Source: Todiramphus chloris collaris
Taxonomy: Eukaryota > Chordata > Aves > Coraciiformes > Alcedinidae
Length of the DNA: 64,000 nt
Direction: 5' to 3'
NCBI GenBank assembly: GCA_025345505.1
Contig: JANVCC010000010.1
Span: forward strand, 40,586,660-40,650,659
Numbering within the stretch: the first letter of the stretch is position 1; every line of letters starts with the position of its first letter. Below the pieces are notes generated by a model that was given only the letters and a program-made list of their open reading frames with translations, had not been told where the DNA came from and did no database searches. The position numbers were made by a program, and so were the translations under genes. Of the stretch, positions 12,056-24,830 are shown one piece after another.

Positions 12056-13079
12056 TATAGACACATATTATGGAGTAGATTCTCAACTGGCGCAAGTTGT
12101 CAGAACCCTGTTAAAGTCCAAAAACTTGCAGTTTTTGCAAGTTGAGGCTTTATACGTGTAAGCCTTGTATGGTGGGTAAATCCTGTCTGAGCATGGTTTG
12201 GTCAGTGAGGACTCTTCCTGCCACTGTTACAGACTGACTGTGTTATGGGCAGCAGGTCTGCAGTGGGATCTTAAGGGGTTACTGAGAGCAATTGCAGGAC
12301 CATTGCAGGTAAGTCTTGTTGAGGCCAGGTTGGAGCTAGGAGATGTGCATGTAGTCCTTGAGGAAATCAGTTGCCAACTCTTAAGAAGTCTGAGTGTGCA
12401 TGAACGGAGACTTTCGGGAGCCTATCTCTTACTCAATGCAGATTTTCAGAAATAAGAAAGGTATGGTCCAGACATCAGAGTAGCTGCATGGCCATTTTGA
12501 AACCTATGCCTCTCAAACAGTGGTTCCCAACTTGGTCCTGCTGTTGGCTGTATGTCTACATGGGATCCTCACCCCATTCATGGGATGCAGGCTGTGTACC
12601 CACACACATAATTTTCCTGATATGAGTCTGATTCATCCCACTTGAGGAGTGTCCAGACCAGAGTGATTGGGGTATAACACATCTCAGTGTGTTTCTGGTT
12701 ATCCCTCGTTCAGTCCAAGGCTTCCTGTGATGCAGGGTGCTTTCCTTCCTGCTCAGATGGATTAAAAAATGCTCAAGTTCCTTAGACAAACCACTGCCAG
12801 CCCATTTGTTTGCTTTTAGCATGGGTTAAGTAGTGGAATTATTAAATCTGAGAAATGGCTGGAACTCTCTACTGAAATGGTCCTTGTAAAAAGAATGCAT
12901 GCTAAAGTAGGTGCCTGGGTAGAATATTTCAGTTGAAATGGTTTAGATTGTCACAGATATATTTGACCAAAACCAGTCTTGTTACAGATTGTACTAGTGG
13001 TGCTTTCAGCCTCACCTATGTGTATACACAGATATCTCTAAATACTTCTTTAAAAATAATTGTGTATTAATACTCCATA
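12056..13079. other. Unique stretch with a short hairpin
   Basis: No gene seen. An 8-bp inverted repeat (aacttgca 12123-12130, tgcaagtt 12136-12143, five-base loop) is present. Two short open frames at 12198-12455 (plus) and 12556-12822 (minus) have no recognisable motif. Confidence 0.5.
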
Positions 13080-13485
13080 ACTCTTCATTCTAGAGGCTCA
13101 AATAGCTTTGCATTCCTGGATGGATAACTCTTAAAAGCTCTTGTGAGCTGGATAACTACTCAGTTAATTTTATGGCATATAGAAGTTGGCTGTCTTTTCA
13201 TAATCTGGCTGAATGTTTCACTACAGAGTTATATTTTTATTAGTAACACTGTCATTAATGAAAGTGCCAAATTGTTACAGTGTTTTGTGGCAGATCAGTG
13301 TTTTCTGGAGATCATTTGAGCAAAGTGGAATTCAAAGAGCTTATTGGCTGGAGAAAGACGTGTTTAGAGGATTAATCATTTGGAGAATATTTTTGTATCT
13401 AATAAAGGGCTTAATTAAAAGATCCTGCAGTCCTCTGAAATATTCAGATGCTCAGAACAATATATTTGGGTTAAAAAATAAATAA
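13080..13485. other. Candidate conserved non-coding element
   Basis: The stretch lacks simple repeats and transposon signatures. It contains several AT-core words typical of homeodomain and MEF2-type sites, for example ctaataaagggcttaatta (13399-13417) and gaggattaatcatttgg from about 13365. A 90-codon plus-strand open frame (13213-13485) covers much of it but shows no known domain. The call rests on base texture alone, since conservation cannot be measured here, so confidence is low. An ordinary unique sequence is the alternative. Confidence 0.25.
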
Positions 13486-15904
13486 TAAAAAATCCCACCA
13501 AAGACAATTGGTAGTATACAGTAATAAAATGTGACTATATCCTATTTCATCATTCAGTTGCTATTAAATACATTATGAAAATGAATTTCAGTAGTACATA
13601 CTGTCTTGCAAGCCAACTAAAATGTATTTTATATGTCATTACTTTTTTTAATCCTCACAGTTTCTATAAGGCTATTGGCCTTTTTTCTTTAATTTATCAG
13701 GAGAGTCTTAGAACAAAATGAAAATGTACCTTTAGCTGAAAGGGTAAATGTGCTTTGATTCTGAACTGAAACATGACTATAAAAATTGCACCTTTCTGCC
13801 CAGGAGATCTGTTCTCTATATTTTTAGTCTGTTTCGTTCATTAATTTCAGTGACTAAAAAGTCATCTTTCACTGGTTTTTATCCTAGTTGGTTAGTAAAC
13901 TGTAATGTAGCAAACAATAGGTTTTATTTTGCTTCATACTTAATCACTGAAGTTGATAATTAATTCCCATCTGTAGTATGAAATTTTTCCAACTTTAGTC
14001 AGTCAAATTCCATAGTATAAATTATTTTAAATTTGATAATTTGCTTTGGTGTAACTGCAGATTTAAAAAATTTTTTATTTTTATTTTTTCTTGGTGAAAG
14101 TTTCTGTATGGATACCCCTACTTGGACAGACAAGAAGTTATCTTGTCCTTCAAAACCCACTAGGCTGAGTTTTCCAACTGCTAAGTCTGCACTTCTACAA
14201 ATAAATTGTTTATAAATTAATGTGATCGTGCTGAAATAATTGAGGTACTCCCACAAGCATCTCTAAGAATGGAACCTAAGAAGAGACTTTCTGAACTGGG
14301 ACCAGTCCTTGGGACTTCAGTGAGCATTGGACCATGCTTATGAATGCATTTTTAACTAGCTATTACCATCATAAATGTATTTGTCTTATAGCTGTTGCTT
14401 TCTCAGGGTTTTTTAGGGGGTGGGGATATGGGAAGGGTTGGCATATTCTTAATTAGTGTTAAAATCAGATGACTAGTTTCTAATGTCTACTGCTGTTTTG
14501 ACCACAAATGAGAAAATACTATAAATTAAAATGTATACTTGTGTTTTTCATTTATTTTTAATTTAGACTTTCAAAGCTTTGCTTTTTTTCCAGTTTCCTG
14601 CTTCTGATGACCTATTTTGCTAATATGCTTACTATCCTGTGTGTTTATTAAAATGAAGGCCAAATAGATTTACTTTTATTTTTATTCAGAGTCTTGGGGA
14701 AAGAAGCCATTCTGATTTCTCACAATTCCCCCAGAGGACTATTCAGACATGGTTCCAGCAATGTATATTATGGAGGAATTTATATATGCAGATGTAATGA
14801 ATGAATTGCATTTAGACTACACTGTTGTAACTAGAGTCATTCTCCCTGGTCTTTATAGAGGGGATGTGGGTAGAACTTAAGCATCCATGTGTCTTCAGAC
14901 TGCAGAGATGCATTACTGTGGAGGGTAATTACAATCTGGAAATGAAATCTACCTTGAGATATCAGGGATCTGCCTTGGTGCTGGACATGCTTTTCTGGAG
15001 GAGAGTACTCCTAGGTATGTGGTGAGGATGTAGAAGGGGGATGAACTACAAAGCTGTAGCCTGTATGTTGCCATTTTGGCACATGGTGGGTGTGTGGTAT
15101 ATGCAACCCTTGGAGATCTCTGGCAGTTCCTGAACATCCAGCTGGGTGATGACAAATCTGCTGAAGAGCAGGAGTAGGTCCACAGAAGAGAGGATTGGTG
15201 TGGGAGCACTAAGTGCACCTGAGGATGCTCCTGACTCTGGGAGGTTCTGAGTAATACTCTGAGGTTCATGTTGCCCAGCACTAGAAAATCAGTGAGTGCC
15301 TTCACTCCTTGTCTACTGCTCACCAAGCACAGAATGTTTTTTCTGTTCCCTGGCATGAAACATTAAAGACCCCTTTGAAATGGAGTACTGGTAAACGTTT
15401 CATCTGTTCTGTACTGGTATTTGGATTATGGAAAAAGAGCAGACCTTAAATGTGATATTTCTGTTCTGTATCCCATAAAGGTCATCGGTGTACAAATTTA
15501 TAAATAGATCGTATTAATTCTTTCTGTGGTATTCTTATGGTGGATAGGAAGCTTTTAACATGGAGAAATAAAGTTGTTCCTTGGTGTAGTTTCCATTTAT
15601 CAACGTGCAAAAGGGAGAGTTTAGTAAGATAACTTGTGGGCATGTATATAGTTAATAGGCATATTCAGTTTAATTTGTCTCGGGTAATATGTGCAAGTAA
15701 TATTGCATTATTTTATTATACAACCACACAAAATACAATAGTTGGTCAATTAATATTGTTTTTTTATTTTCGTGACAAAGCCTGGTTCAGGTACAAAACT
15801 AATGTGCCGATCTAAGTATCCAGTGCAAGAAGTTATTACTTTGATGTTCAGAGATGAGCTTCATGATGTCATTGCCTGCTAGAATTGGCTGCATGCTAGG
15901 AGAA
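13486..15904. other. Unique AT-rich stretch
   Basis: No gene identified. The longest open frame is 135 codons on the minus strand (14949-15356). It lies in a slightly GC-richer patch, with Ser-, Leu- and Pro-rich content and no domain I recognise. T runs occur near 14066-14092. Confidence 0.5.
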
Positions 15905-15916
15905 GGGGGGGGGGGG
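15905..15916 (+). repeat. G12 homopolymer
   Basis: Twelve consecutive G on the plus strand. This is a likely slippage and sequencing-error site; its length in other individuals will vary. Confidence 0.9.
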
Positions 15917-18900
15917 AAGCTGTATTAGTTGTTTTAAGTATTGGAGAGTAATTAGGGACAAAACATGCTCTAAATTATTTCCATTAACTTAAAAAAACCT
16001 GAAACATTATATGGAATTGCAGGGGTGTGATTTATAGTCCAAAATACTCTTTTGTGTTCTCTTTAACTAGCGGAGAGCTATTTCATGTCTGTATTTGCCT
16101 TTTGGGGCTCTACAGTAGCTGCTAATGTGAAATTTTTGGAGACTGCATTAATTTGAGGCCAGGTTTTTTGCTCTTGGCAGGTGAGAGATGCTGATACTCA
16201 GAGGCTGAGATGGTCTTGTTATGTCTGCAGTTGGGAGGTTCCCATGTCTGACCAGCCCTGCCCATGGGGAGAGCCTTTCTGTTTTTCCGCCAGTGGGTAC
16301 ATCATCTGTGAGTTAGTGTGGGAGCCAGGAAAAGTACTAGACTTATTAAATTCATCTTCTTCCAACAGCTTGCAGAGATGTGCATAGAAAGAAATCATTG
16401 GGGATTCAGAGGATAGGTTTCTGAAGAGTGCTATAATTTGACAGATAAATGTTAAACTTGGTTTGGTAGCTCTGTTTAACAGATGGAAGTGGATACTTTT
16501 GTTCTCTGGAATTAAGTAGTAGCATGCTCAGTTTCCAGCAAAACAGCAGCTGTTATCTCAAGCATCTTCACTTAGTATGAAGAAGGTTTGGTGATACAAG
16601 AATATCATTCCTATTTTAATACCAAAAAAAATTGGATTGCTTTGTTATTAAAATTATAGCTCCACCAAAATGTGAAGACAGCTACCTTATGTTTGTGCGT
16701 GCAAGTACTGGAACACCATACTGAGATCAAATATTAAAGTTAGCTTCAACTGATTTACTTAACTGCTGCTTAAATTAGCAAGTTATGCTCCTGTAGCACA
16801 TCAGTGAAGGAACTCATGAGGAACCTGTGTTTGGACTATCTAAGGAAGATGTGGTGGACCAGAGCTACATATAAAGCTACCCAGTATCATGCAGCTATAG
16901 AAACTGTTCATAGGCTTGATAGATCTACATGTCTGGGGATAAAACTTCCCTAAAAATGCCAGTGTGCTATTTTGTTATAGAAGCCTAATGTAGTCGGTAA
17001 GGCATAACCTGACTGGGTACAGCAAATGCTGCGGGCACAGGGTGTCATGCAAAATGTATCTGCATGCAAAATATGATACAAATGGAAGTTTTTGGTAGTT
17101 GATATGTAAGTAATGAAAAGAGTTCGAGGAAAGCAAGTGTGGTTAGGCTGGAGACAGGAGCTGACAGGAACAGTGGTGCCCGCGGTGGGAACTGCAGGAT
17201 GGAGATGGGGACGGTCTGGCTAGAGGCACCAAGGGAGCTTGGGCATTGCTTCGCACAGCTCTTCCTTATCCAGAGCTCTCCCAGGAACTAGGACTACAGT
17301 CTTTGAAATCGGAGAAATGGAAATCATGCTACTTGGTCTCTACCTGTTGTGCTCTACCTGTTGCTTTTGGCTGCACATGTTTTCTGAAATTTGTTTCTAA
17401 TCTTTCTGCTTTTTAATTTTTAGAATGGAGAAGAGGAGGTGAGGAAGCCCCCATATGCTTCAGGTAGAGCTGTTCAAATACTAACTTTGAACCTGTGTGT
17501 CCTCTTATTGCAAACTTTAAATTAGAAGGCAGAGCTGCACCTCCTTTTCCACTTCTGTAGATGGCTGCTGGGAAACCAATCCAAAAAAGTGTGCCAGATG
17601 AATCATTTTGGCATCTCTTTACATGTTCAGTTCTTTCCTCATCCAAAATGATCTCCCACATTTGATTTGAATTTTTTGAATAGTTTTGACCATCTTAATG
17701 GTATTTTTCAGTGAATGGAAATTTCTGTGTAAACATTCTATCTATATAAGTGACTTCCAAGAGCCTAAAAAAAATTAGGATGATAGTTGGTTCTGTAGAA
17801 AAAAAATGCTTAATGGTTATTATCTGCCAAATGCCCCAGATACTTCTGAGTTCTCTACATGCAGTTTGACAAAATGCTTGGTTTACCCACTGTAATACTG
17901 TATTACTGAATTCTGCATAATTCAGCATTAGCCTTCTTAATCTGTTTTGATGTGTTTTATAATAATAGCAAGCAGTAAAGCAAGACTTGAACCATGAGCA
18001 TTTGATTCCACTTGTCACAAGGTTTCATATTTATTTTAAAAGAAGAGATATGTAAAATGGGGAGGGTTTAAAAATAAATTTCTTCTTAAGGGATAGGACC
18101 TGGCTTCTGAGTTTGCTCAGTACTTTAACTGTTTCAGAGATAGTATAATCCTTACAGTTTTATAAGCAGGTTGGAGACATTTGGCATGAATGCTTGTATG
18201 TGATTCAGATCCACGTTCAGATGTTATGTTTGCATCCACAAGGTAGATCCTGTGGGTGAGCTCTGAAGGTCCAAGTTGCCTTTCCTTAGGCTTCTTGAAG
18301 CTCTGCCTGGGAAGGGCCCCAGTATGGGACATGAACTTCCACTTACTCTTCTCACAAGGATGTAAGTGAATGACAATTTAGGTTTAAGGGAGTTAGGGTT
18401 TAAAGTGATTTCTTTTGTTTTCTGTGATTTTGTGGGTGACTTGAACTGACGGAAAGTGGTGTACATTCCATTCAAAAGAGCTCTATGTGATACTTGATGC
18501 CTATGCTTGTAAGGGAAAGGATTCACGTATATGTATTATGTAGATCAGTTTTCTTCCATCTTGTTCACAAAATCAAGTTGTACCTTCTGCAAATCCGAAG
18601 TAGCTGCACCTGTTTTCTAAAGGTTAGTGCAACTTTCATAATGATGGTTAGAAGGCAAGGAGCTTGGTTTCCATGTGGTCAGCCTGTGCCCAGGAGCTGC
18701 TGTCTCAGCAGGGAGACATATCTGGAGCAGTCTGACATTTCCCTGTATTTCCAGTTACAGTGCCAGCAGCATACTGGAGAGCTTCTCTCACCCACTTCTG
18801 CCTTGCCCCTTACTTCCCCCCTGCTCTTATCATTGTTTCAGTGATGCTGGGTCCTTGCACTTTGTGGGTACTTTTATTCCTCCCTTGTTGCATCCTTTAA

Positions 18901-20880
18901 AAGCCCTCTTCAAGTTAAATGTGGCTTAGGCAGTATACAACTCCATTTCAATGTTTATTGACTAGGGCAATAAAACATCTTGGGCAATTGAGGAAAAGTA
19001 TGACTTGCCTTTTTTTGTATCTATTTTTCTTATCTTTTTCCTCCCCCCCCCACCCCCAATGAACAGGACCTGGCTGTTAATATTTCTTTTATGAGAAGAT
19101 CAGGTTTCCTTTTTAATAGAAATGACACACTGTATTCTAGAATTGCTGTCCAATTTTATCCATTCCTATGAAATCTCTGTTGGAGGCAGAAATTTCTGTG
19201 TGCAGTTAATTTGCCATTATTATCCTTAGTCAAGATGTGCTATAAATAGGATTTCCATGTTGAGTCTATAAAAGCCTTTGCCTTGAGTTTGCTATCTTCA
19301 TTTTTTGTGGTAGCTTTTTTTTTTCTTTTTTTTTCTTTTTTTTTTATTGCTCTGAACATTGAAATAACATTTTCAGCAGTGGAATACTCATGTTCCATGG
19401 AGAAAGGAAATACTGGTAAAAAAGGATCCTTGATTCATTTCATACAACACAGACTTTTTTTTTTTTTTACAATCCACTCAAATAGGTAATTACTGAAATT
19501 GAACATATTACCAAAAAGAGTGCATGCATTCCTTCTTTAAAGGTGATAGATACTGCTTTTATTAGCAGTGCATGTATCAGCAAACCCTCAAAAGCATATA
19601 GGTAGGATCAGTAGTAAAACTGGTTGTTGCACCTCGGGTGCTCCCTGTGCCATGCCTGTATCTGGTTGTATGAGGGAAATGGCAAGAGAGCGTTGAAGTA
19701 ACCCTGGAGCCGTGGCTGGTTTTTACTGAGATGTGCATGAGCCTAGTCAAACCACCAGAGCAGAAGCCATCTTTACATTTGGTTTTGTCTCAGCTCATCA
19801 AAAGCCTTGGGTGAGACTAATTTTAAATGTATATGGGAATAAGCTTAAAATGAGAACATTCATTTGTCAGCCTGTAGTGCTGGGGAAACTATCTTATTGT
19901 GAATATCAGTGCAGACACCTGATTTAATGTAGCATTATGACTGCAAATTTAAATGTAAGAAGAAAGAAATAAATAAATAGAAGTCAGGAAATTCAAAGTG
20001 TTGGTTACCAAAGCAACTATGATTCTTCCCCACTTGTACTCTAGTAGTGCTGTACGCTTCTCAGTACTGCTACGCTCTGATGTGTTAATATATACGTGAA
20101 GTGCAGCTGAGTTACTGTGGGAACCAAAGTTGTGGAGGATTTCAGATGCAAATCCTTTCTAGAGCACCAGAGATAATGGAGGGGCTTGCTTTTATTTTAA
20201 TAATCACTTTTTTTTTTGTAATGATCATAAAACAAGAGTCATCAAAGACAAATAATGGAAAATGAGTGTGTAACCCTAACAAAAGGCAAAATGCATGCAG
20301 GTCTTCTAGCTCAGCAGTCAGACAAAAGCACGGGGTAGGAGGAGAGGAGCAGATTTTCACATGACAGCATATGATTACTTTCTTGATCCTGAGAGAGGAA
20401 ATAAATTAAAAGATTAGTTTAAAACCTGTAACTTAAAAGTTGTGTTTATAGCAAATGGGAAATGCTTTAAAGATAAGGTGGAAGGGTGGCTAGTTGGAAG
20501 AATAATGTACCCCTCCCACCAGCACCAAGCTTGCCAAAGCATGGCATTGGCAGAGCAGGAGTTGCCCGAGCTCTCCTAGTAGGCAAAAGCACCAGTCCAG
20601 ACCAGTTGCTCTTCCTACATGGTGCAGTGAGAGCTCCCCCTCCTGTTTTCAGCTTTACCTGTGCTTCGAGATAGCATTGCTAAGATTCACTAGCGTTTGA
20701 AGAGTATTTTAAAAATCTGTGAGGAGCTGTGAAGCCTGTGGCTAACATTTCTGTGGACCTGAGAAAGGTCTTTTAGCTGAGATTGAAAATGACCCTATGG
20801 CACGCTGTGCCTTTGGGCACATAGGTCCCCAAAGCAGGTGCTTGAGCTCAATAAATGTAAGACTAGCAGTGACATTTGGT
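15917..20880. other. Unique stretch of about 5 kb
   Basis: No gene or clear interspersed repeat. Minor low-complexity sites are a C-rich run at about 19043-19057, T/C-rich runs at about 19314-19345, and a T run at 19447-19460. A slightly GC-richer patch lies at about 17150-17290. Open frames up to 116 codons (18494-18844, plus) lack recognisable motifs. Confidence 0.5.
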
Positions 20881-20884
20881 GAAA

Positions 20885-20960
20885 TGGTTGGTTGGTTGGG
20901 GTTTTTTTTTTTGTTGGTTTTAATTTACTTTTTTTAGTTAAATTTTTGGGGTTTTTTTGG
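20885..20960. repeat. (GGTT)n and T-G4-T low-complexity tract
   Basis: A ggttggttggttgggg block runs into an 11-T run (20902-20912). T5-GGGG-T7 follows at 20943-20958. It is G/T-rich on the plus strand. Confidence 0.85.
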
Positions 20961-23900
20961 TACAAATGTACAATTCATGTGGCCAAGAGGGAAGTTCTTT
21001 ATGTTTTATAGATGGAAAACCTCTGCTTTTTCAGGCTTCTTGCATTTTCAGGCGCTCTGCAGTCAATAGTCAACCCAGTACAGTGAGCTTTGCCTGTGTT
21101 TGAAGCCCTGCAAAGAAGACCTAATAAATAACTATGGGGAATCGCTGAAAGGGATGCTGTGACTGTAGGAAGAAAATCAGGAAGTTTACAAGACAAGGCA
21201 TTATGCCTGCCTCCTTCTATCTCAAACCTTTCCATGGCAATTGTATTCAAGCAGTTGCACGCCTGTTGTATTAGTCAGAAAATACACTTCAAGTTTATTC
21301 TAGCATCGTGGTTTTTATGCCAGATACAGTACCTGATACATTGAGAGTATTATAGATAAGGTGATACCTTATCTAGTGTAAAACAGCTGTACAAGTTCAA
21401 CTGTCAGAATTGTTTGAGCTTAGATTAAATCAGTGACTTATGTCATGTAGTCCTTGCAGTATGGGTCCAGACATTAAAGCTGGAATTTCTATCCTGTCAG
21501 TTCAAAGTTTGGGAGCAGCTGTGGTAGATAATAGGCAACTTAAACTTGCAGGCCAAGCCAGCCTTCTACATACCTTTGCAACACAGTTTTTCAGTAGACT
21601 AAGAAATAGAAGGATCTTCATCTAGTGTGCTGTATGTCCATCATGAAGATACTAGGTTTCATTAACTGTTGATATTTTGTACTAATAATCCAGAATTTGT
21701 CAACTTCACCTGTAGAAATATATTTCTATAAAGCAGTATGCACAGCTGTACAGACAGCTTCATCCTTGCCTTTTTTTTTCTGAATCTGGGATTCCGCAAC
21801 AGAAATCAGAAAAAGCAATGCTGAAGTTGTGCCAGGACAGATGCCAACTAAGGTCTGAGATATCAGTGACTTCTTTGAGTTATTACTGTAAATAGATACC
21901 CCATCAACACTGTTTGCTTATTTGACCATGGTAAGTAGATTGCAATAATCTGAGGAAGGTAACGGGCTTTGTAACTGTGGTGGTAAGGTAGGAAGTGGTT
22001 TGTTGTCAGTACATGAGTGAATTTGATAAAGGATTCTTCATTCAAGTGACATAATCGCCTTAATGCTTCTACAGTCAGCTTGGGATATCTTCTTCAGAGT
22101 TGCTCTTCATGCAAAGTGGATCAGCCATTGCTATCCACATTTAGAAAAATATTTGAATAACAGTTGTTTGCTGCCTTGTGACAGGTTTCCCTCCTTTTGA
22201 TTTATTTTTGGGCACAACCTCAATCTGTTTCTCCTTGAACAGTGCAATAGAATTAATTCCATAAATAACTTAGCACTTCCGTGTAGTGTATCTAGCAGAT
22301 TGGTTTTTTTCCAGTGGATGTATTCCTGTGTAGGTTGCCACTTTTTTCTTGTGTGTGACTTTTGAGTGAAATCACCATAATCTGATGTTAATTTAAATGT
22401 CAAATGAAGAATGTATCTATGGGAGTCAAGGATCCTACCCCAGCTAATTATTCACTAGGGGGTCTGCATTCTATGTTAATGAGGTAAAACATGCAAATGA
22501 CCAAATAGCTGAACATCAAAGCTGCTATAAGTGAACATGGAAGAGATTTAAAACTAAAAAAGCCCTGTACAGCACTTTTTCAAAATGTGTAGATAAAAGG
22601 GGAGGTACTTAGATGGCTTAAAGCAATAATAAAATATGAATTCAAATCCCTAAATATCAGTGCAGTGAGGAAAGACTTCAGCTATCCACAAATCAGTGGA
22701 CAGCACACAGCTATGACAACACAGTCATAAAACTGATGGAGCTATGCAAATGTGGAGATGCAATGTAGTACTATCCATTTCCAAAGAGGGATACGTCAGT
22801 CTTCTGAAGGGGTATGAAATCTAGTCGACCTTGAAGTACATTAGGGAATCCTGCAAAAAAACCTGCTATTAGAATCCTCATCTTTTATTGTAGTATGTGG
22901 GTTGCAGTTTTTTGGATAACCAGTGTAACGCGGACCGTGCCTCTTTCATCTGCCTAAACTGGTAAGGTAAATACTGTTACCTGTTCAGCAGGTTGAACTT
23001 ACTCTGGTCCTGCATGCATGTCTGTCACCTCACAGTCTCGCTGATCTGATGTGTTAGGTAGGGGTAATAGTTTCCCAGTGGTCTTGAGCAAATTCTGCCA
23101 AAAGCAGAAGCCTGGGGACCTGTGCTGGTAACCTGCATGTTTGATTAAGACGCTTATTTTTTTTCACAATGTGAAAGCTATAAATGATTTGGGATTTGGT
23201 TACGAGGGACAGTATCTAGCCTGTTTCTGATAGCGTTAGCAAAGATAAGAGTACTTTTTATAATGGTGAACGAGAGCACGCAGTTGCTGAGGAATTTTTG
23301 TGAAGGCCTCTCTAAAATCACCAGAAAGGGTATAGTAGTGTTTATGTTCCTCTGGTGTTTTATCTGGTGTATAGAACATTACAGAATTAAGTGCTTAGTG
23401 AGCACTGAGCAATTCTCTGTTTATTGCAATGATATTGATAGGATTGTGAAATTGGCTGTTGCAAAGGATTCTAGAGCATAGAAAAGGCCCCTCTGGAATG
23501 GCTGATGTCTCCTATAAATCTAAAGAAATAATAAAAATAGAAAATATGCGTGGTGCCTAGAACAGACAGACAATAACAGTTCACCTGGGAAATGCCTTCT
23601 GATTCACTGACTGGTAAATGGCAGCTGGGATAAAGGAATAGTCACAAAACAGTAATGTAGAAAAGGAGGAGTTTTCCTTCTTTGAACTTTGAAATACTTG
23701 CCTTTTAGGGCCAGTTGGAAGATTTATCATGAGTGAGAAATGTATGCTTTGTGTTTGTTTTGGAAAAATGCAATAGATACAGAATGTTGTTGTTTTTTTT
23801 GTTTTGTTATGAAAATTCCCTTCCCTATTATATCAATCTCTTAAAGTGTATTAATTTTGAGGTTTTTTCTTTATATATATATTTATTTATTTTACTATGG

Positions 23901-24005
23901 CAGTACAGACCCCCCTGATTATATAGTAGTTCACTTTATAGACTGTAATGTAATGAGGTAGTAGAATTTTACTGAAGACTCTAGTATCGTTCATGCTTAA
24001 GTAAA
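20961..24005. other. Unique AT-rich stretch with a 10-bp hairpin
   Basis: No gene seen. A perfect inverted repeat lies at 21353-21375 and a (TA)n/(TTTA)n patch at 23871-23894. Open frames do not exceed 90 codons and carry no known motif. Confidence 0.5.
21353..21375. repeat. Perfect 10-bp inverted repeat with 3-base loop
   Basis: Arms tagataaggt (21353-21362) and accttatcta (21366-21375) are exact reverse complements separated by gat. Each arm includes a GATA or TATC core. Possible cruciform or paired GATA-type site; chance is not excluded. Confidence 0.7.
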
Positions 24006-24453
24006 ACAAACTGTAAGACAGCCCAGCCCTGGAAATAAGCACTTTGCTTCATAGAAACTTAGAGCTGTCTGTGAAGGATAAAGGATGCTCCTGGACAGCC
24101 AAGATAACACCAGCATCTTAGCCCTGCTAACATGCCTTGCAAACACTCTCAGAATTGTCTGGTTTCATAGATAAGTACCTATAAGCAAGACTGACATCTG
24201 GATCAATAGACAAGTATCAAGAATGCTGCAGAAATATAGTTGCTCTGCAAAGTTTTACTATAATTAGTAATTATTAGTGTGAGTGCTCATAATTAGTCAA
24301 ATCATGTTGTACCTGAAAATTTGAAAGGTATGACAACCCTGTGTAAAGCAACATTTGAGGTGCCCTATTTTGACTGGGACACCTCATGCACATGAATAAA
24401 TATTTGCTCTTTTAATTGTATACTTTGCATTCTAACCTCTTTCCGCAGTTAGC
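24006..24453 (+). mobile_element. Possible LTR-like remnant
   Basis: The segment has a loose LTR layout on the plus strand. A candidate TG start lies at 24012 (tgtaagacagcc) or 24066 (tgtctgtgaagg). A polyadenylation-type signal 'gaataaatatttgctc' follows near 24393-24410, then a pyrimidine-rich U5-like end reaching ccgca (24446) or gttagca (24453). I could not find a convincing target duplication and no internal retroviral region follows. The resemblance to avian ERVK-type LTR ends is from memory. It could equally be unique sequence. Confidence 0.3.
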
Positions 24454-24479
24454 ATGGACCAGTTGTGAATTTTGGTGAA

Positions 24480-24830
24480 AGTTTCTGCTTATCTCACCCT
24501 ATACTTTTTCTCACCTTGTCCTTTCTTCTGTCTTTCAATGCTTGGTGTTCTCACATGAATTCTTTTTTCCTCTCCATTTCTTCTTATTACTTCTGCATTG
24601 CAGTCTCCTTTCACAGTCTCCAGTGCCTTTTAGTCCTTTTCCTTTCAACCCCTGCTTAACCACTTCTTCCTTTGCTTTCCCATACCTTATTTAAAATGTT
24701 CTTGTTCTTTCTCCTTCTTCCTGCCTTTTTTCTCCTTGTCAAGATGTTCACCTCTTCTCCCTAGATCAAATATTCCCTGTCCTCTCCCCGGGAACTTTTT
24801 AATTTTGCCTTTCTTCCCTGTGGTTACAAC
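24480..24830. repeat. Pyrimidine-rich strand, about 350 bp
   Basis: The plus strand is strongly enriched in C and T for about 350 bases, with many tcctt, cttct and ttctcc words and few purines. It is not a simple microsatellite. Such polypurine-polypyrimidine DNA can form triplexes. The open frame within it (24465-24659) is Ser/Leu/Phe-rich because of composition. Confidence 0.7.

Noticed and set aside
14949-15356. 135-codon minus-strand open frame
   Set aside because: Ser/Leu/Pro-rich composition, no known motif, no flanking splice or promoter signals; most likely chance in a GC-richer patch.
20271-20280. taaccctaac, telomere-like
   Set aside because: Only one and a half units; not a telomeric array.
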